Part shown: positions 28,039-36,402 of the stretch, one piece after another
Numbering within the stretch: the first letter of the stretch is position 1
Layout: each line of letters begins with the position of its first letter
Origin: Pedobacter ghigonis
GTDB taxonomy: Bacteria; Bacteroidota; Bacteroidia; Sphingobacteriales; Sphingobacteriaceae
Assembly (NCBI RefSeq): GCF_903166585.1
Contig: NZ_CAESCM010000013.1
Location: forward strand, 1 to 64,000
Length of the DNA: 64,000 nucleotides
Direction: 5' to 3'
Program-made: the position numbers and the translations under genes
The notes under the pieces: generated by a model
Told to the model about the DNA's origin: nothing
What the model saw: only the letters and a program-made list of their open reading frames with translations
Database searches by the model: none

Positions 28039-28695
28039 CTAAAGCGTAGCGAAAGTGAACCCCCTTTCAGAGAAATAGGCCAAAACTTTGGGAAGTGTGT
28101 ATGCTAAACGATCAAATGCTTTTAAACTATCGTGAAAAACAATAATAGAGCCGTTCTCGGTATGTTTAATCACATTTTGATAGCATTTTTCGGGCGAAAG
28201 ATTAACGTCGAAATCGCCGCTGAGTACATCCCACATTACAATTTGCAGTTGGGAGTTTTCAGTTTTCAGTTGGGAGTTGGACTCCGGACTCCAAACTAAC
28301 GACTCCAAACTCCGAACCTGGCTTTTCTTAATCCTTCCATAAGGAGGTCGGAAAAGATTGGTTTGGGTGAGTTCCTGGCATTTTAATGTATTTTGGAGAT
28401 AGGTTTCATCATCGGTTTTCCACCCTTTTAAATGGTTGAAAGTGTGGTTGCCAATGGCATGCCCATCGGTTTTTACACGTTCAAAAACTTCGGGGTGTTT
28501 TACAATATTATCGCCGATGCAAAAAAATGTAGCTTTTGCATTAAAGACTTTTAAAGTTTTTAATACAAAATCTGTAACATTGGGTATGGGTCCATCGTCA
28601 AAGGTCAGATAAATAACTTTTTCGGTGCGGGATTTATTCCATAACAGTGATGGATAATACCATTTTAGCAGAAGCGGTGATTTGATCAGGTACAT
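28039..28695 (-). CDS. Polysaccharide deacetylase family protein with repeat-derived insert
   Basis: A NodB-domain (CE4-like) deacetylase of 218 residues. The motifs are present: TFDDGP (metal Asp and catalytic Asp), HTFNH (metal His pair), RPPYGR, and VMWDVLSGDF followed by IVFHDS. Between RPPYGR and VMWDV it has about 24 extra residues rich in Ser, Glu, Leu and Gln (for example SLESLVWSPES). They are encoded by short tandem repeats like those in intergenic spacers nearby, so a repeat has expanded in frame without breaking the gene. No signal peptide is evident; the N-terminus is short and basic. Confidence 0.9.
   Translation of the reverse strand: MYLIKSPLLLKWYYPSLLWNKSRTEKVIYLTFDDGPIPNVTDFVLKTLKVFNAKATFFCIGDNIVKHPEVFERVKTDGHAIGNHTFNHLKGWKTDDETYLQNTLKCQELTQTNLFRPPYGRIKKSQVRSLESLVWSPESNSQLKTENSQLQIVMWDVLSGDFDVNLSPEKCYQNVIKHTENGSIIVFHDSLKAFDRLAYTLPKVLAYFSERGFTFATL
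28245..28317. repeat. Short repeats inside the deacetylase gene
   Basis: On the minus strand this reads as degenerate units of GGAGTTTGGAGTC followed by AACTCCCAACTGAAAACTG-type units. The same GACTCCGGACT core occurs at 21698-21708 beside acnA. It is in frame with the gene. Confidence 0.65.
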
Positions 28696-28751
28696 TTAAG
28701 CTCAAAGTTAGTAAATGCCTGTACAGATTGAAATTATTAAAGTTGTTTATA

Positions 28752-28759
28752 TAGATTTG
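28752..28759 (+). promoter_or_regulatory. Candidate promoter -7 element for the TolC gene
   Basis: TAGATTTG fits TAnnTTTG, with a TTG 21 bases upstream at 28728-28730 as a possible -33. It lies between two candidate ATG starts and, if real, favours the downstream one. Confidence 0.35.
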
Positions 28760-28768
28760 AAACAAATT

Positions 28769-30127
28769 ATGAAGATGTTTACCAAGAAGAAGTTAGTTAC
28801 CGGTTTTACTTTTGTTGCTGCGCTCGGTTTTGTCAATATTGTCAATGCCCAACAAGTAATCACCATTCAGCAAGCTGTTGAAAATACGTTAAAAAATAAC
28901 CTTACCATTAAACAAGCTCAATTCAGCGCTGCTATATCTGAGGAAAACTTAACACAATCAAAATATGCGCTTTATCCTAATTTAAATGCGAGTGTAAACC
29001 CTAATTTAACCTTCGGACGTGGTTTGGATCAAACAACTTTCCAGGTTACCAATCAGACATCGTTGTATACAAGTGGTAATTTGAGTACAAACGTTGATTT
29101 ATTTCAGGGGTTTACCAAAATAAACCAGATCAGGCAGAACAAAATTCTTTTAGATGCCGATAAGAGCAATATAGAGAAGGTTAAAAACGATTTGATTTTA
29201 AATGTTGTTAATGCCTATCTTCAGGTATTATATAACACAGATCTGGAGCGTGCTTCTAAAGACCAGTTGGATATTGCCAGAAAGACTCTTGCCCGAGAAA
29301 ATGCCTTGCTTGATGCTGGTAACAAAACACTGGCTGATGTTTCTCAAGCTAAATCTCAGGCAGCAACAGCTGAGCTTAACTTAACGAATGCACAAAATGC
29401 ACTTTCAATTTCATACCTAACATTAGGGCAGTTAATGGAAATGCAACCCAGTCAAAAATTTGTAGTACAGGCACCATTGATTGATAACATCAAAACAGCC
29501 TCAACAACGGTAAGTGCGGAAGAAATTTATAACAATGCCCTGAATATTTTTCCTGATATTAAGTTGGCCAGTTTAAGAGCATTAGCATCAAAGCAAGCCA
29601 TCGCTGTTGCAAAAGGCGCATATTCGCCATCGCTAAGCCTTGGTGCAGGGTTAAACACTTCATATTCTTATCAATTTAACTATAACGGGTTAACGCCTCA
29701 GGCTTCATTTGCAGATCAAATAGATCAAAGATTAGGACAAAGCATAGGCATGAGCCTTCAAATTCCTATCTTTAATGGGTTTTCTGCACGCTCGAGTGTA
29801 CGTAAAGCCAAAATTACTTACCAGAATAATTTAGTTCAGGAACAACTGGCTAAGAATAACCTGAATAAAGTTATTTTTCAGGCCACAACCGATTTGAAAG
29901 CTGCAGAAAGCCGTTATACCTCTACCCAAAATGCTTTCAATGCGCAAAAAGATGCTTTTTATGTAGTTGAGCAACGTTACAATGTAGGTTTGGTAAACTC
30001 ATTAGATTACAGTACAGCTCAAACCAATAGAAACAAGGCTGAAATTGATTTTATACAAGCAAAGTATGACCTTATTTTCAGGGCTAAGGTTATCGATTAC
30101 TACTTAGGTAAACAAATTACTTTTTAA
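28769..30127 (+). CDS. TolC family outer membrane efflux protein
   Basis: An outer membrane channel-tunnel protein of a tripartite export system. I use the ATG at 28769 (MKMFTKKKLV), which gives a normal signal peptide ending VNAQ; the ATG at 28715 would add 18 residues that hide it. Two outer-membrane-efflux repeats are visible: a first helix set starting ITIQQAVENTLKNNLTIKQA, and a second around residues 225-450. About 452 residues is normal. The next gene is the periplasmic adaptor, 76 bases on. No inner membrane pump gene follows. Confidence 0.93.
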   Translation: MKMFTKKKLVTGFTFVAALGFVNIVNAQQVITIQQAVENTLKNNLTIKQAQFSAAISEENLTQSKYALYPNLNASVNPNLTFGRGLDQTTFQVTNQTSLYTSGNLSTNVDLFQGFTKINQIRQNKILLDADKSNIEKVKNDLILNVVNAYLQVLYNTDLERASKDQLDIARKTLARENALLDAGNKTLADVSQAKSQAATAELNLTNAQNALSISYLTLGQLMEMQPSQKFVVQAPLIDNIKTASTTVSAEEIYNNALNIFPDIKLASLRALASKQAIAVAKGAYSPSLSLGAGLNTSYSYQFNYNGLTPQASFADQIDQRLGQSIGMSLQIPIFNGFSARSSVRKAKITYQNNLVQEQLAKNNLNKVIFQATTDLKAAESRYTSTQNAFNAQKDAFYVVEQRYNVGLVNSLDYSTAQTNRNKAEIDFIQAKYDLIFRAKVIDYYLGKQITF

Positions 30128-30203
30128 GATTAAAGCCGAAGGTAAAAGGTAACTTTAAAACATTACAACTTTAATAAAACAAACGAAATACAATACATAA
30201 ATT

Positions 30204-31541
30204 ATGAAACTGAAGCATATTATTATTACCGTAGTTGCTATCGTGGCGCTCCTGGTTATACTCTCTCTAACTGGAGTTATTGGGGGAAATAAAACCGAAA
30301 AAGTAACTACAGAAAAAGCATCAGATAAAACTGTTGTAGAAACAGTTACGGCAAGTGGTAAAATCCAGCCAGAAACCGAGGTTAAATTAAGCTCTGAGGT
30401 ATCGGGTGAGGTGGTTGAACTAAAAGTTAAAGAAGGCGATATTGTTAAGGCAGGTCAGTTGCTTTGTAAAGTACGTCCGGATGTATTGCAATCGGGTTAC
30501 GAAAGAACAGTGGCTAGCTTCAATGCACAAAAAGCCAGCGTAGCGGCAGCGCAACAACAGCTTGCCCAAAATCAGGCTAATTTCGTAAATGCAGAGGCTA
30601 CTTATAAACGTAATGTAGAGCTTTTTAATAAAAAGGTAATTTCTGCTTCAGAGTTCGATTCGGCTAAAGCTGCATTTTTAACGGCTAAAGCTAATTTAGC
30701 CAGTGCTAAAGAGAATGTAACCGGTGCCAGGTTTACTTTAGAGCAAACTGGTGCAAATGTTAAAGAAGCAGGAGCTAACTTAGCTAAAACTACCATTTAT
30801 GCCCCTGTGGATGGCGTGGTATCTAAGTTATCAATCGAATTGGGTGACCGTATCTTAGGAACTTCGCAAATGGCGGGTACAGAAATTATGCGTATTTCTA
30901 ACTTATCATCAATGGAAGTTAATGTTGATGTAAATGAGAACGATATTACCCGTGTTAAAGTTGGCGATAAAGCTTCAATCGAAGTGGATGCTTTCTCTGA
31001 TAAAAAATTCAGAGGGGTTGTTACCGAAATTGCAAGTTCTTCAACAGCGGTTGGGACTGCAGTATCTACTTCTGTTGATCAGGTTACCAACTTCTCGGTA
31101 AAGATCAGAATCAGCGAAGAAATGGAAGGTAAGCAACAATCTATTTTCCGTCCGGGTATGTCAGCAACCGTTGATATCGAAAGCGAATCGTTAACTGGTT
31201 TAGCCATTCCAATTCAGTCGGTATTTACCGATAATGCAAAATCGGGTAGTAACAATAACCAGGGCAATCAGGAAAATACCGATAAACAAAAATCTAAACT
31301 TACCGATAAAAAGGTTAAGCAATATGTTTATGCTTACGATGCAAAAAGTAAAAAAGTTAAAAAGACCGAAGTAACTACAGGCATTCAGAACGATCAGTTT
31401 ATCATTGTAAAATCGGGTGTTAAAACAGGTGCTGAAATTGTAACTGGTCCTTATTCTGCTATTCAGAACAAATTGAAAGACGGCATGGTTGTAGAAAAAA
31501 CATCTAAAGACCAATTGTTTAGCAAAGACGCTAAGAAGTAA
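30204..31541 (+). CDS. HlyD/MacA-like periplasmic adaptor (membrane fusion protein)
   Basis: The adaptor that links an inner membrane pump to TolC. It has one N-terminal membrane helix (about residues 5-25), a split lipoyl domain (GKIQPETEVKLSSEVSGEVVEL and TTIYAPVDGVVSKLSIELGD), an Ala/Gln-rich coiled-coil hairpin (about 95-190), a beta-barrel domain with NENDITRVKVGDKASIEVDA, and a membrane-proximal domain after a Asn/Gln/Lys-rich linker near 345-365. Length 445. A terminator follows at once, so the pump this adaptor serves must be encoded elsewhere. Confidence 0.93.
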   Translation: MKLKHIIITVVAIVALLVILSLTGVIGGNKTEKVTTEKASDKTVVETVTASGKIQPETEVKLSSEVSGEVVELKVKEGDIVKAGQLLCKVRPDVLQSGYERTVASFNAQKASVAAAQQQLAQNQANFVNAEATYKRNVELFNKKVISASEFDSAKAAFLTAKANLASAKENVTGARFTLEQTGANVKEAGANLAKTTIYAPVDGVVSKLSIELGDRILGTSQMAGTEIMRISNLSSMEVNVDVNENDITRVKVGDKASIEVDAFSDKKFRGVVTEIASSSTAVGTAVSTSVDQVTNFSVKIRISEEMEGKQQSIFRPGMSATVDIESESLTGLAIPIQSVFTDNAKSGSNNNQGNQENTDKQKSKLTDKKVKQYVYAYDAKSKKVKKTEVTTGIQNDQFIIVKSGVKTGAEIVTGPYSAIQNKLKDGMVVEKTSKDQLFSKDAKK

Positions 31542-31573
31542 GGTATATTTAACCATAATAAATAATTAAATTG

Positions 31574-31606
31574 TCCCGGTTTAAAACATTAAACCGGGAT
31601 TTTTAT
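31574..31606 (+). terminator. Terminator after the efflux adaptor gene
   Basis: TCCCGGTTTAA and TTAAACCGGGA form a strong stem followed by a T-rich tract. It overlaps the first codons of a longer gpsA reading frame and so supports the later gpsA start. Confidence 0.85.
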
Positions 31607-31615
31607 TTTATAATC

Positions 31616-32614
31616 ATGGTACCTAAAATAGCAATGATAGGGGGCGGGAGCTGGGCTACTGCCATCGTAAAAATGCTTGCAGATAATTTATCTGAGAAAG
31701 AGATTTTTTGGTGGATGCGTAACGAGACGGCCATTGAACACATTAAAAAATTTAAACACAACCCGCATTACCTCAGTTCTGTTGAGTTAAAGCTCAGTCA
31801 GGAAAACATATCATCTGATATCAGTTCGATTATCAAATCGGCTGATTTCGTTATTTTAAACGTACCTGCAGCCTTTTTAAAGGAAACGCTGTCTACCATA
31901 ACGGCTGACGATTTAAAAGGCAAGAAAATAGTATCTGCCATTAAGGGCATTGTGCCTGAAGATAATCTCATCATCGGCGAATTTTTGCACGAAAAATACA
32001 ATATTCCTTACCACGATATTTTAGTAGTTAGCGGACCTTGCCATGCCGAAGAAGTAGCATTAGAAAAACTATCTTATCTCACCATAGCTTGTACCGACAT
32101 CGAGAAGGCAGCAGCATTTGCGTCAATTTTAAATACCCGTTACATTAAAACCAATGTTTCTGACGATATTTTCGGGACGGAGTACGCTGCGGTTTTGAAA
32201 AATATTTATGCGGTGGCCAGCGGCATTTGCCATGGTATAGGTTATGGAGATAATTTTCAGGCCGTGCTGATTAGCAACGCTATCCGCGAAATTAAACGTT
32301 TTGTCGATGTGGTGCATCCCATCGACCGCGATATTAAAGAATCGGCCTATCTGGGCGATTTATTGGTGACAGCCTACTCGCAGTTTAGCCGCAACCGTAC
32401 ATTTGGTAACATGGTGGGCAAGGGTTATACCGTAAAATCGGCACAGTTAGAAATGAATATGGTAGCCGAAGGCTATTATGCTGCCAAGTGCATGCACATC
32501 AAAAACCAGGAGTATAATGTTGATATGCCCATTTGTAAGGCTGTTCACAGCATCATTTACGAGAAACGTTCGCCGCAAATAGAAATGAAATTACTGGCCG
32601 AAAAGCTGAATTAA
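31616..32614 (+). CDS. gpsA: NAD(P)-dependent glycerol-3-phosphate dehydrogenase
   Basis: This enzyme reduces dihydroxyacetone phosphate to sn-glycerol 3-phosphate for phospholipid synthesis. The Rossmann motif IGGGSWATA at residues 7-15, a WWMRNE loop, VSGPCHAEEVA, the catalytic Lys region EYAAVLKNIYAVASGI, and ESAYLGDLLVTAYSQFSRNRTFG all fit. The ATG at 31616 (MVPKIAMIGG) is preferred to 31571, which lies in the preceding terminator stem. 332 residues is typical. It follows the efflux genes but is separated from them by the terminator. Confidence 0.95.
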   Translation: MVPKIAMIGGGSWATAIVKMLADNLSEKEIFWWMRNETAIEHIKKFKHNPHYLSSVELKLSQENISSDISSIIKSADFVILNVPAAFLKETLSTITADDLKGKKIVSAIKGIVPEDNLIIGEFLHEKYNIPYHDILVVSGPCHAEEVALEKLSYLTIACTDIEKAAAFASILNTRYIKTNVSDDIFGTEYAAVLKNIYAVASGICHGIGYGDNFQAVLISNAIREIKRFVDVVHPIDRDIKESAYLGDLLVTAYSQFSRNRTFGNMVGKGYTVKSAQLEMNMVAEGYYAAKCMHIKNQEYNVDMPICKAVHSIIYEKRSPQIEMKLLAEKLN

Positions 32615-33012
32615 ACCTGGCTTCGCTGCATTTTATCATGTACTTAGCCCCGGGCGAAGCGGCATCCCCTAAGCGCAGCTATCGTGTAGATCCAGCTTTT
32701 GCAAATCCCGCTACACTGTACGTGATTGCCAGCTTGACTGGCAATCTTAATGCAATAAAAAGGCTAGTGAACATAATTTTTGTAAAGCAGGTTTTGTACT
32801 TATCGGTTACAGCAGCCCTTCTTTCCGCTACTATCTTTTTGTGCGGTTGAGCTTAGGCCGCTGCTATAATTTTATATCAGTGCTTAATAAGCTTCAGTAC
32901 TTTGCCGGCATTACAAAAAGTATAGCCGCTTCAATAAGGTTTATTTAATTTGTTGCTGTGCAGCAAACAAAAATCATACGGCGCTGTTATGATAAAAAAT
33001 AATATAGCTGTC
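32615..33012. repeat. Repeat-like intergenic region with a perfect palindrome
   Basis: About 400 bases without a convincing gene. It contains GATTGCCAG-CTTGA-CTGGCAATC, a perfect 9-bp hairpin at 32724-32746, and several GC-richer blocks (CCCCGGGCGAAGCGG near 32649, CCGCTACTATCTTTTTG near 32827, AGGCCGCTGC near 32858) unlike the flanking coding DNA. A 70-codon frame at 32638-32850 runs through it, but has no family look. I think it is a decayed or dispersed repeat and the leader of the next gene. Confidence 0.45.
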
Positions 33013-33357
33013 ATGAAAAAGAAATTTGTATTGGGTTTATTAACAATGGCCTTAATTGGCGGTGTAACCCTTAGCGTAAACGCACAAGAAAAGAAGAAAA
33101 CCGAAGTTGGTAAAGCATTAGACCATACAGGTAAAGCCATTAGTAAAGGAGCTAAATCTGTTGGTAATAAAACTGCCGAAGTTGCTGTAAAAGGAAGCTC
33201 GAAAGTAGCCGATAAAACCTGGAAAGGTAAAATGGCACCCGATGGTTCGGATGTTTACATCAACGGAAAGAATGAAAAATATTATGTAAACGCAAAAGGT
33301 GCCAAAATTTGGTTAAAAGCAAGCCAGATTAAAGACAGGCCGGCACCTAAAAACTAG
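33013..33357 (+). CDS. Small secreted basic protein, 114 aa
   Basis: The start at 33013 (MKKKFVLGLLTMALIGGVTLSVNAQ) gives an exact signal peptide; upstream ATGs at 32950 and 32989 would bury it. The mature protein is Lys-rich, first a flexible run with repeating small residues (GKALDHTGKAISKGAKSVG and similar), then a compact end with KMAPDGSDVYINGKNEKYYV and KAKIWLKA-like strands. That end may be a small beta domain. Periplasmic or outer-surface location is likely. I do not recognise a named family. Confidence 0.7.
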   Translation: MKKKFVLGLLTMALIGGVTLSVNAQEKKKTEVGKALDHTGKAISKGAKSVGNKTAEVAVKGSSKVADKTWKGKMAPDGSDVYINGKNEKYYVNAKGAKIWLKASQIKDRPAPKN

Positions 33358-33363
33358 ATTATT

Positions 33364-33458
33364 CGTCATTGCGAGAAGGCTTTTTCAGCCGACGAAGCAA
33401 TCTCTATGAGCAATCGCTGATATAAAAGATTGCTTCGTCGTTCCTTCTCGCAATGATG
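33364..33458. repeat. CGTCATTGCGAG-type palindromic repeat
   Basis: CGTCATTGCGAGAAGGC with GACGAAGCAATCT on the left is mirrored by AGATTGCTTCGTCG and CCTTCTCGCAATGATG on the right. This is a well-known kind of dispersed extragenic palindrome (REP/MITE-like), about 95 bases long, able to fold into one long hairpin. Confidence 0.85.
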
Positions 33459-33600
33459 ATATTATTAGTGGGTTGGTCAATGGTGCATAGAGAGAGCATG
33501 TTGCCATCTTCAATATGGTAAACTTCTAAGGGAAACTAAGACTAGTGATACAGCCTCTTTTTATTATAAGGGGATGAATTAACACAATAGCCCTAAAACT

Positions 33601-33632
33601 AAAAATCCCGAAAGCTTGCTTTCGGGATTTTT
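33601..33632. terminator. Strong bidirectional terminator after rimO
   Basis: AAAAATCCCGAAAGC and GCTTTCGGGATTTTT are perfect 15-base arms with a 2-base loop, ideal in both directions. Confidence 0.92.
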
Positions 33633-33648
33633 AAACAGTTATATCTGA

Positions 33649-34980
33649 TTAAACAATCGTTCCGTACAAGTCGAAATCCTCGGCTCTATCAACTTTAACG
33701 TTAACAAAGCTTCCGTTGGCCGCGTAGCCTGTAGCGGCATCAATTAACACTTCATTATCTACCTCAGGCGAATCGAATTCTGTTCTGCCCACAAAGAAAT
33801 CGCCTTCTTTTTTATCAATCAGTACTTTAAAAGTCTTGCCTACTTTTTCCTGGTTGATATCAAATGAAATACCCTGCTGAATTTCCATGATATCATCAAC
33901 CCGCTGTTGTTTCACTTCTTCAGGTACATCATCAACCAAAGTATGTGCATGTGTTTTTTCTTCGTGCGAGTAGGTAAAGCAGCCTAAACGATCAAATTTA
34001 GTTTCGGCAACCCATTCCTTCATTTCTTCAAAATCGCGTTCAGTTTCGCCCGGATAACCGCATATTAAGGTGGTACGCATGGCAATGTTTGGTACCTTAT
34101 CGCGAATCTGATTAACCAGATCAATGGTTTTCTGCTTGGTGGTGCCGCGGCGCATCGATTTTAGCATGTTATCGGTAATGTGCTGTAATGGCATATCCAG
34201 ATATTTGCAGATGTTGTCGCGCTCATTCATAGCGTCTAAAATTTCCATCGGGAAGCCAGAAGGGTAGGCGTACTGCAGGCGGATCCACTCAATGCCCGGT
34301 ACATCCGATAAACGACGCATCAGTTCATCTAACTTACGCACACCGTACAGGTCCAGGCCATAATAGGTAAGATCCTGGGCAATTAATATCAACTCTTTGG
34401 TACCGTTTTTAGCCAGTATTTTGGCTTCGTTCACCAGCTCTTCCATTGGCTTGCTCATGTGCTTGCCACGCATTAGCGGAATAGCACAGAATGAACAGGG
34501 ACGGTTACAGCCTTCAGCTATTTTAAAATAGGCAAAATGAGTTGGGGTAGTGAGTAAACGTTCGCCAATAAGCTCATGTTTGTAATTGGCTCCCAGTTCG
34601 TGCAATATGTTTTGTAAATCGTTGGTACCGAAGAAGGCATCAACGTTGGTAATTTCCGATTCTAGTTCGGGTTTATAACGTTCAGAAAGGCAGCCTGTAA
34701 CCACAACCTTACCAATTTTACCGGCCTCTTTAAGTTCGCTGAATTGCAGGATGGTATCAATGGATTCTTGCTTGGCATTATCGATAAAACCGCAGGTATT
34801 AATCACCACGATATCATCCTTGCCCATTTTATCAGATTCGTGGGTAACATTTAGGTTATTGCCACGCAACTGGCCCATCAATACTTCCGAATCGTATATA
34901 TTTTTAGAGCAACCTAAAGTTATCACGTTGATTTTAGGTTGTTTAGCTGTTATTTTACTGCGTACTACTTTAGTATTCAT
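33649..34980 (-). CDS. rimO: Ribosomal protein S12 methylthiotransferase
   Basis: A radical-SAM enzyme that adds a methylthio group to Asp88 of ribosomal protein S12. The N-terminal UPF0004 domain has cysteines in LGCSKN, VINTCGF and VTGCLSERY, which hold the auxiliary cluster. The radical-SAM cluster CNRPCSFC is at residues 158-165. A TRAM domain ends the protein (about 375-440). 443 residues is standard. On the same strand and downstream of ftsY in a block of translation genes, with a REP-like element in the gap. Confidence 0.97.
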   Translation of the reverse strand: MNTKVVRSKITAKQPKINVITLGCSKNIYDSEVLMGQLRGNNLNVTHESDKMGKDDIVVINTCGFIDNAKQESIDTILQFSELKEAGKIGKVVVTGCLSERYKPELESEITNVDAFFGTNDLQNILHELGANYKHELIGERLLTTPTHFAYFKIAEGCNRPCSFCAIPLMRGKHMSKPMEELVNEAKILAKNGTKELILIAQDLTYYGLDLYGVRKLDELMRRLSDVPGIEWIRLQYAYPSGFPMEILDAMNERDNICKYLDMPLQHITDNMLKSMRRGTTKQKTIDLVNQIRDKVPNIAMRTTLICGYPGETERDFEEMKEWVAETKFDRLGCFTYSHEEKTHAHTLVDDVPEEVKQQRVDDIMEIQQGISFDINQEKVGKTFKVLIDKKEGDFFVGRTEFDSPEVDNEVLIDAATGYAANGSFVNVKVDRAEDFDLYGTIV

Positions 34981-35021
34981 CTTTTACACTTAATCTTTAC
35001 TATTGTTATAAGTAAGGAGAT

Positions 35022-35093
35022 CGTCACCCCGAATTTATTTCAGGGTCTTTAATTTTTTAAACAAGAGATGCTGATATAAAATCAGCATGACGG
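35022..35093. repeat. REP-like element between rimO and ftsY
   Basis: Outer arms CGTCA and TGACG enclose two hairpins: CCCCGAATTTATTTCAGGG near 35027-35045 and the perfect ATGCTGAT/ATCAGCAT at 35068-35088. The CCCGAA...TTCAGGG style is common in Bacteroidota intergenic repeats. Confidence 0.75.
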
Positions 35094-35106
35094 ATGTTTT
35101 GATCGG

Positions 35107-36069
35107 TTATTTAAATAAACTATTCACAAACTCCTTTTTATCGAATAGTTGCAGGTCGTTTATTTTTTCCCCTACGCCGATATATTTAACCGGAATTTTA
35201 AACTGGTCAGAGATCCCGATTACCACACCACCTTTGGCTGTTCCGTCTAATTTAGTAATGGCTAAAGCATTTACATCGGTAGCTTCGGTAAACTGTTTAC
35301 ACTGTTCAAAGGCATTTTGGCCGGTCGAGGCATCCAGTACCAATAATATTTCGTGTGGCGCACCTGGTACCACCTTTTGCATTACCTGTTTAATTTTGCC
35401 CAGCTCGTTCATCAAACCAATTTTGTTGTGTAAACGACCGGCGGTATCGATAATTACTACATCTTCGTTGTTGGCAACAGCCGATTGTAAGGTATCGAAA
35501 GCTACAGAGGCAGGATCTGATCCCATGGCCTGGGCTACAACCCTAACACCTACACGTTCGCCCCAGAGTTTAATCTGATCAACTGCAGCAGCCCTAAAAG
35601 TATCGGCAGCACCCAAAACAACTTTAAGTCCCGATTCTTTAAGTTTATGGGCAAGCTTACCAATGGTAGTCGTTTTACCCACCCCATTTACACCAACAAC
35701 CATAATTACATAAGGCTTGTGGTTGCCATACTCAAACTGGCGGAAATCGTTACTGTTGTTTTCTGACAACAGCAATTGAATTTCTTCACGTAAAATAAAA
35801 TTCAGTTCAGAAGTGTTCAGGTATTTATCGCGTGCAACACGGTCCTCAATACGTTTAATGATTTTTAAGGTTGTACTTACACCCACATCAGAGGTTACCA
35901 GAACTTCTTCCAGGTTATCGAGTACCTCATCATCAACAGATGATTTTCCGGCAACAGCTTTGGTAATTTTATTAAAGAAACCGTCTTTTGTTTTCTCTAA
36001 GCCCTTATCTAATGCTTCCTGGGCTTCAGGTGCAGTTTCTTTCTTTTTGAAAAAATCAAATAAACCCAT
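35107..36069 (-). CDS. ftsY: Signal recognition particle receptor
   Basis: FtsY is the SRP-GTPase that docks ribosome-nascent chain complexes at the membrane. The NG domain is complete: P-loop VVGVNGVGKTTTIGKLA, the DTFRAAAVDQ insertion box, DTAGRLHNK and TKLDGTAKGG, ending with GVGEKINDLQLFD. At 320 residues it has only a short N-terminal region (MGLFDFFKKKE, with amphipathic look), lacking the long acidic A domain of E. coli. It is downstream of rpmB, rpmG and the DUF4295 gene, a conserved Bacteroidota order, though a terminator lies just before it. Confidence 0.97.
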   Translation of the reverse strand: MGLFDFFKKKETAPEAQEALDKGLEKTKDGFFNKITKAVAGKSSVDDEVLDNLEEVLVTSDVGVSTTLKIIKRIEDRVARDKYLNTSELNFILREEIQLLLSENNSNDFRQFEYGNHKPYVIMVVGVNGVGKTTTIGKLAHKLKESGLKVVLGAADTFRAAAVDQIKLWGERVGVRVVAQAMGSDPASVAFDTLQSAVANNEDVVIIDTAGRLHNKIGLMNELGKIKQVMQKVVPGAPHEILLVLDASTGQNAFEQCKQFTEATDVNALAITKLDGTAKGGVVIGISDQFKIPVKYIGVGEKINDLQLFDKKEFVNSLFK

Positions 36070-36087
36070 ATCTAAATTTTATATAAC

Positions 36088-36120
36088 AAAAAAAGCCCTT
36101 CCGGTTGAAACGGAACGGCC
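36088..36120 (-). terminator. Terminator between DUF4295 gene and ftsY
   Basis: On the minus strand GCCGTTCCG pairs with CGGAAGGGC (one mismatch) and is followed by seven T. It likely sets ftsY expression apart from the ribosomal genes, at least partly. Confidence 0.8.
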
Positions 36121-36152
36121 TGTAATATTTTCAATATTAAAAAATATTAACC

Positions 36153-36308
36153 TTATTTAGATGCAATAGCATCTTTTACGTGGTCGTTGTGTACGATAAG
36201 CTCTTTGAATGAGTAAGCACCAGTTTTAGGTGATTTCACCATTGTAATTACTTTCGAATATTCTTTACCTGTACCTGTTTTAAGGGTTGCAACTACTTTC
36301 TTTGCCAT
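36153..36308 (-). CDS. DUF4295 small ribosome-associated protein, 51 aa
   Basis: A 51-residue basic protein starting MAKKVVATLKTGTGKEYSK and containing VKSPKTGAYSFKEL. It belongs to DUF4295, found next to L33/L28 in Bacteroidota; homologues have been seen bound to Bacteroidota ribosomes, as far as I recall, but I give no symbol. It lies 85 bases downstream of rpmG on the same strand, with a low-complexity spacer between, and before a terminator and ftsY. Its size, charge and context strongly suggest a real translation-linked gene. Confidence 0.88.
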   Translation of the reverse strand: MAKKVVATLKTGTGKEYSKVITMVKSPKTGAYSFKELIVHNDHVKDAIASK

Positions 36309-36330
36309 GTTCTTATAATTTTAATGATCG

Positions 36331-36402
36331 AATCGGAGAATGTTAGAATGACAGAATTTTTTAATTCAATCATTTAATCAATCTATCATTCAATTATTTT
36401 AT
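36331..36402. repeat. Low-complexity AATGATTGAAT-type spacer
   Basis: Degenerate units (AATGATCGAATC, GAATGTTAGAATGACAGAAT, TCAATCATTTAATCAATC) between the DUF4295 gene and rpmG. A related spacer is at 46380-46447. Confidence 0.45.

Noticed and set aside
28715..28768. An earlier start for the TolC gene
   Set aside because: It adds 18 residues before a normal signal peptide and precedes the likely promoter element.
31571..31615. An earlier start for gpsA
   Set aside because: These codons lie in the stem of the preceding terminator, and the Rossmann motif is normally within the first ten residues.
32638..32850. A 70-codon plus-strand frame after gpsA
   Set aside because: Its composition is not protein-like, it runs through a repeat-like region with a palindrome, and no ribosome site precedes it.
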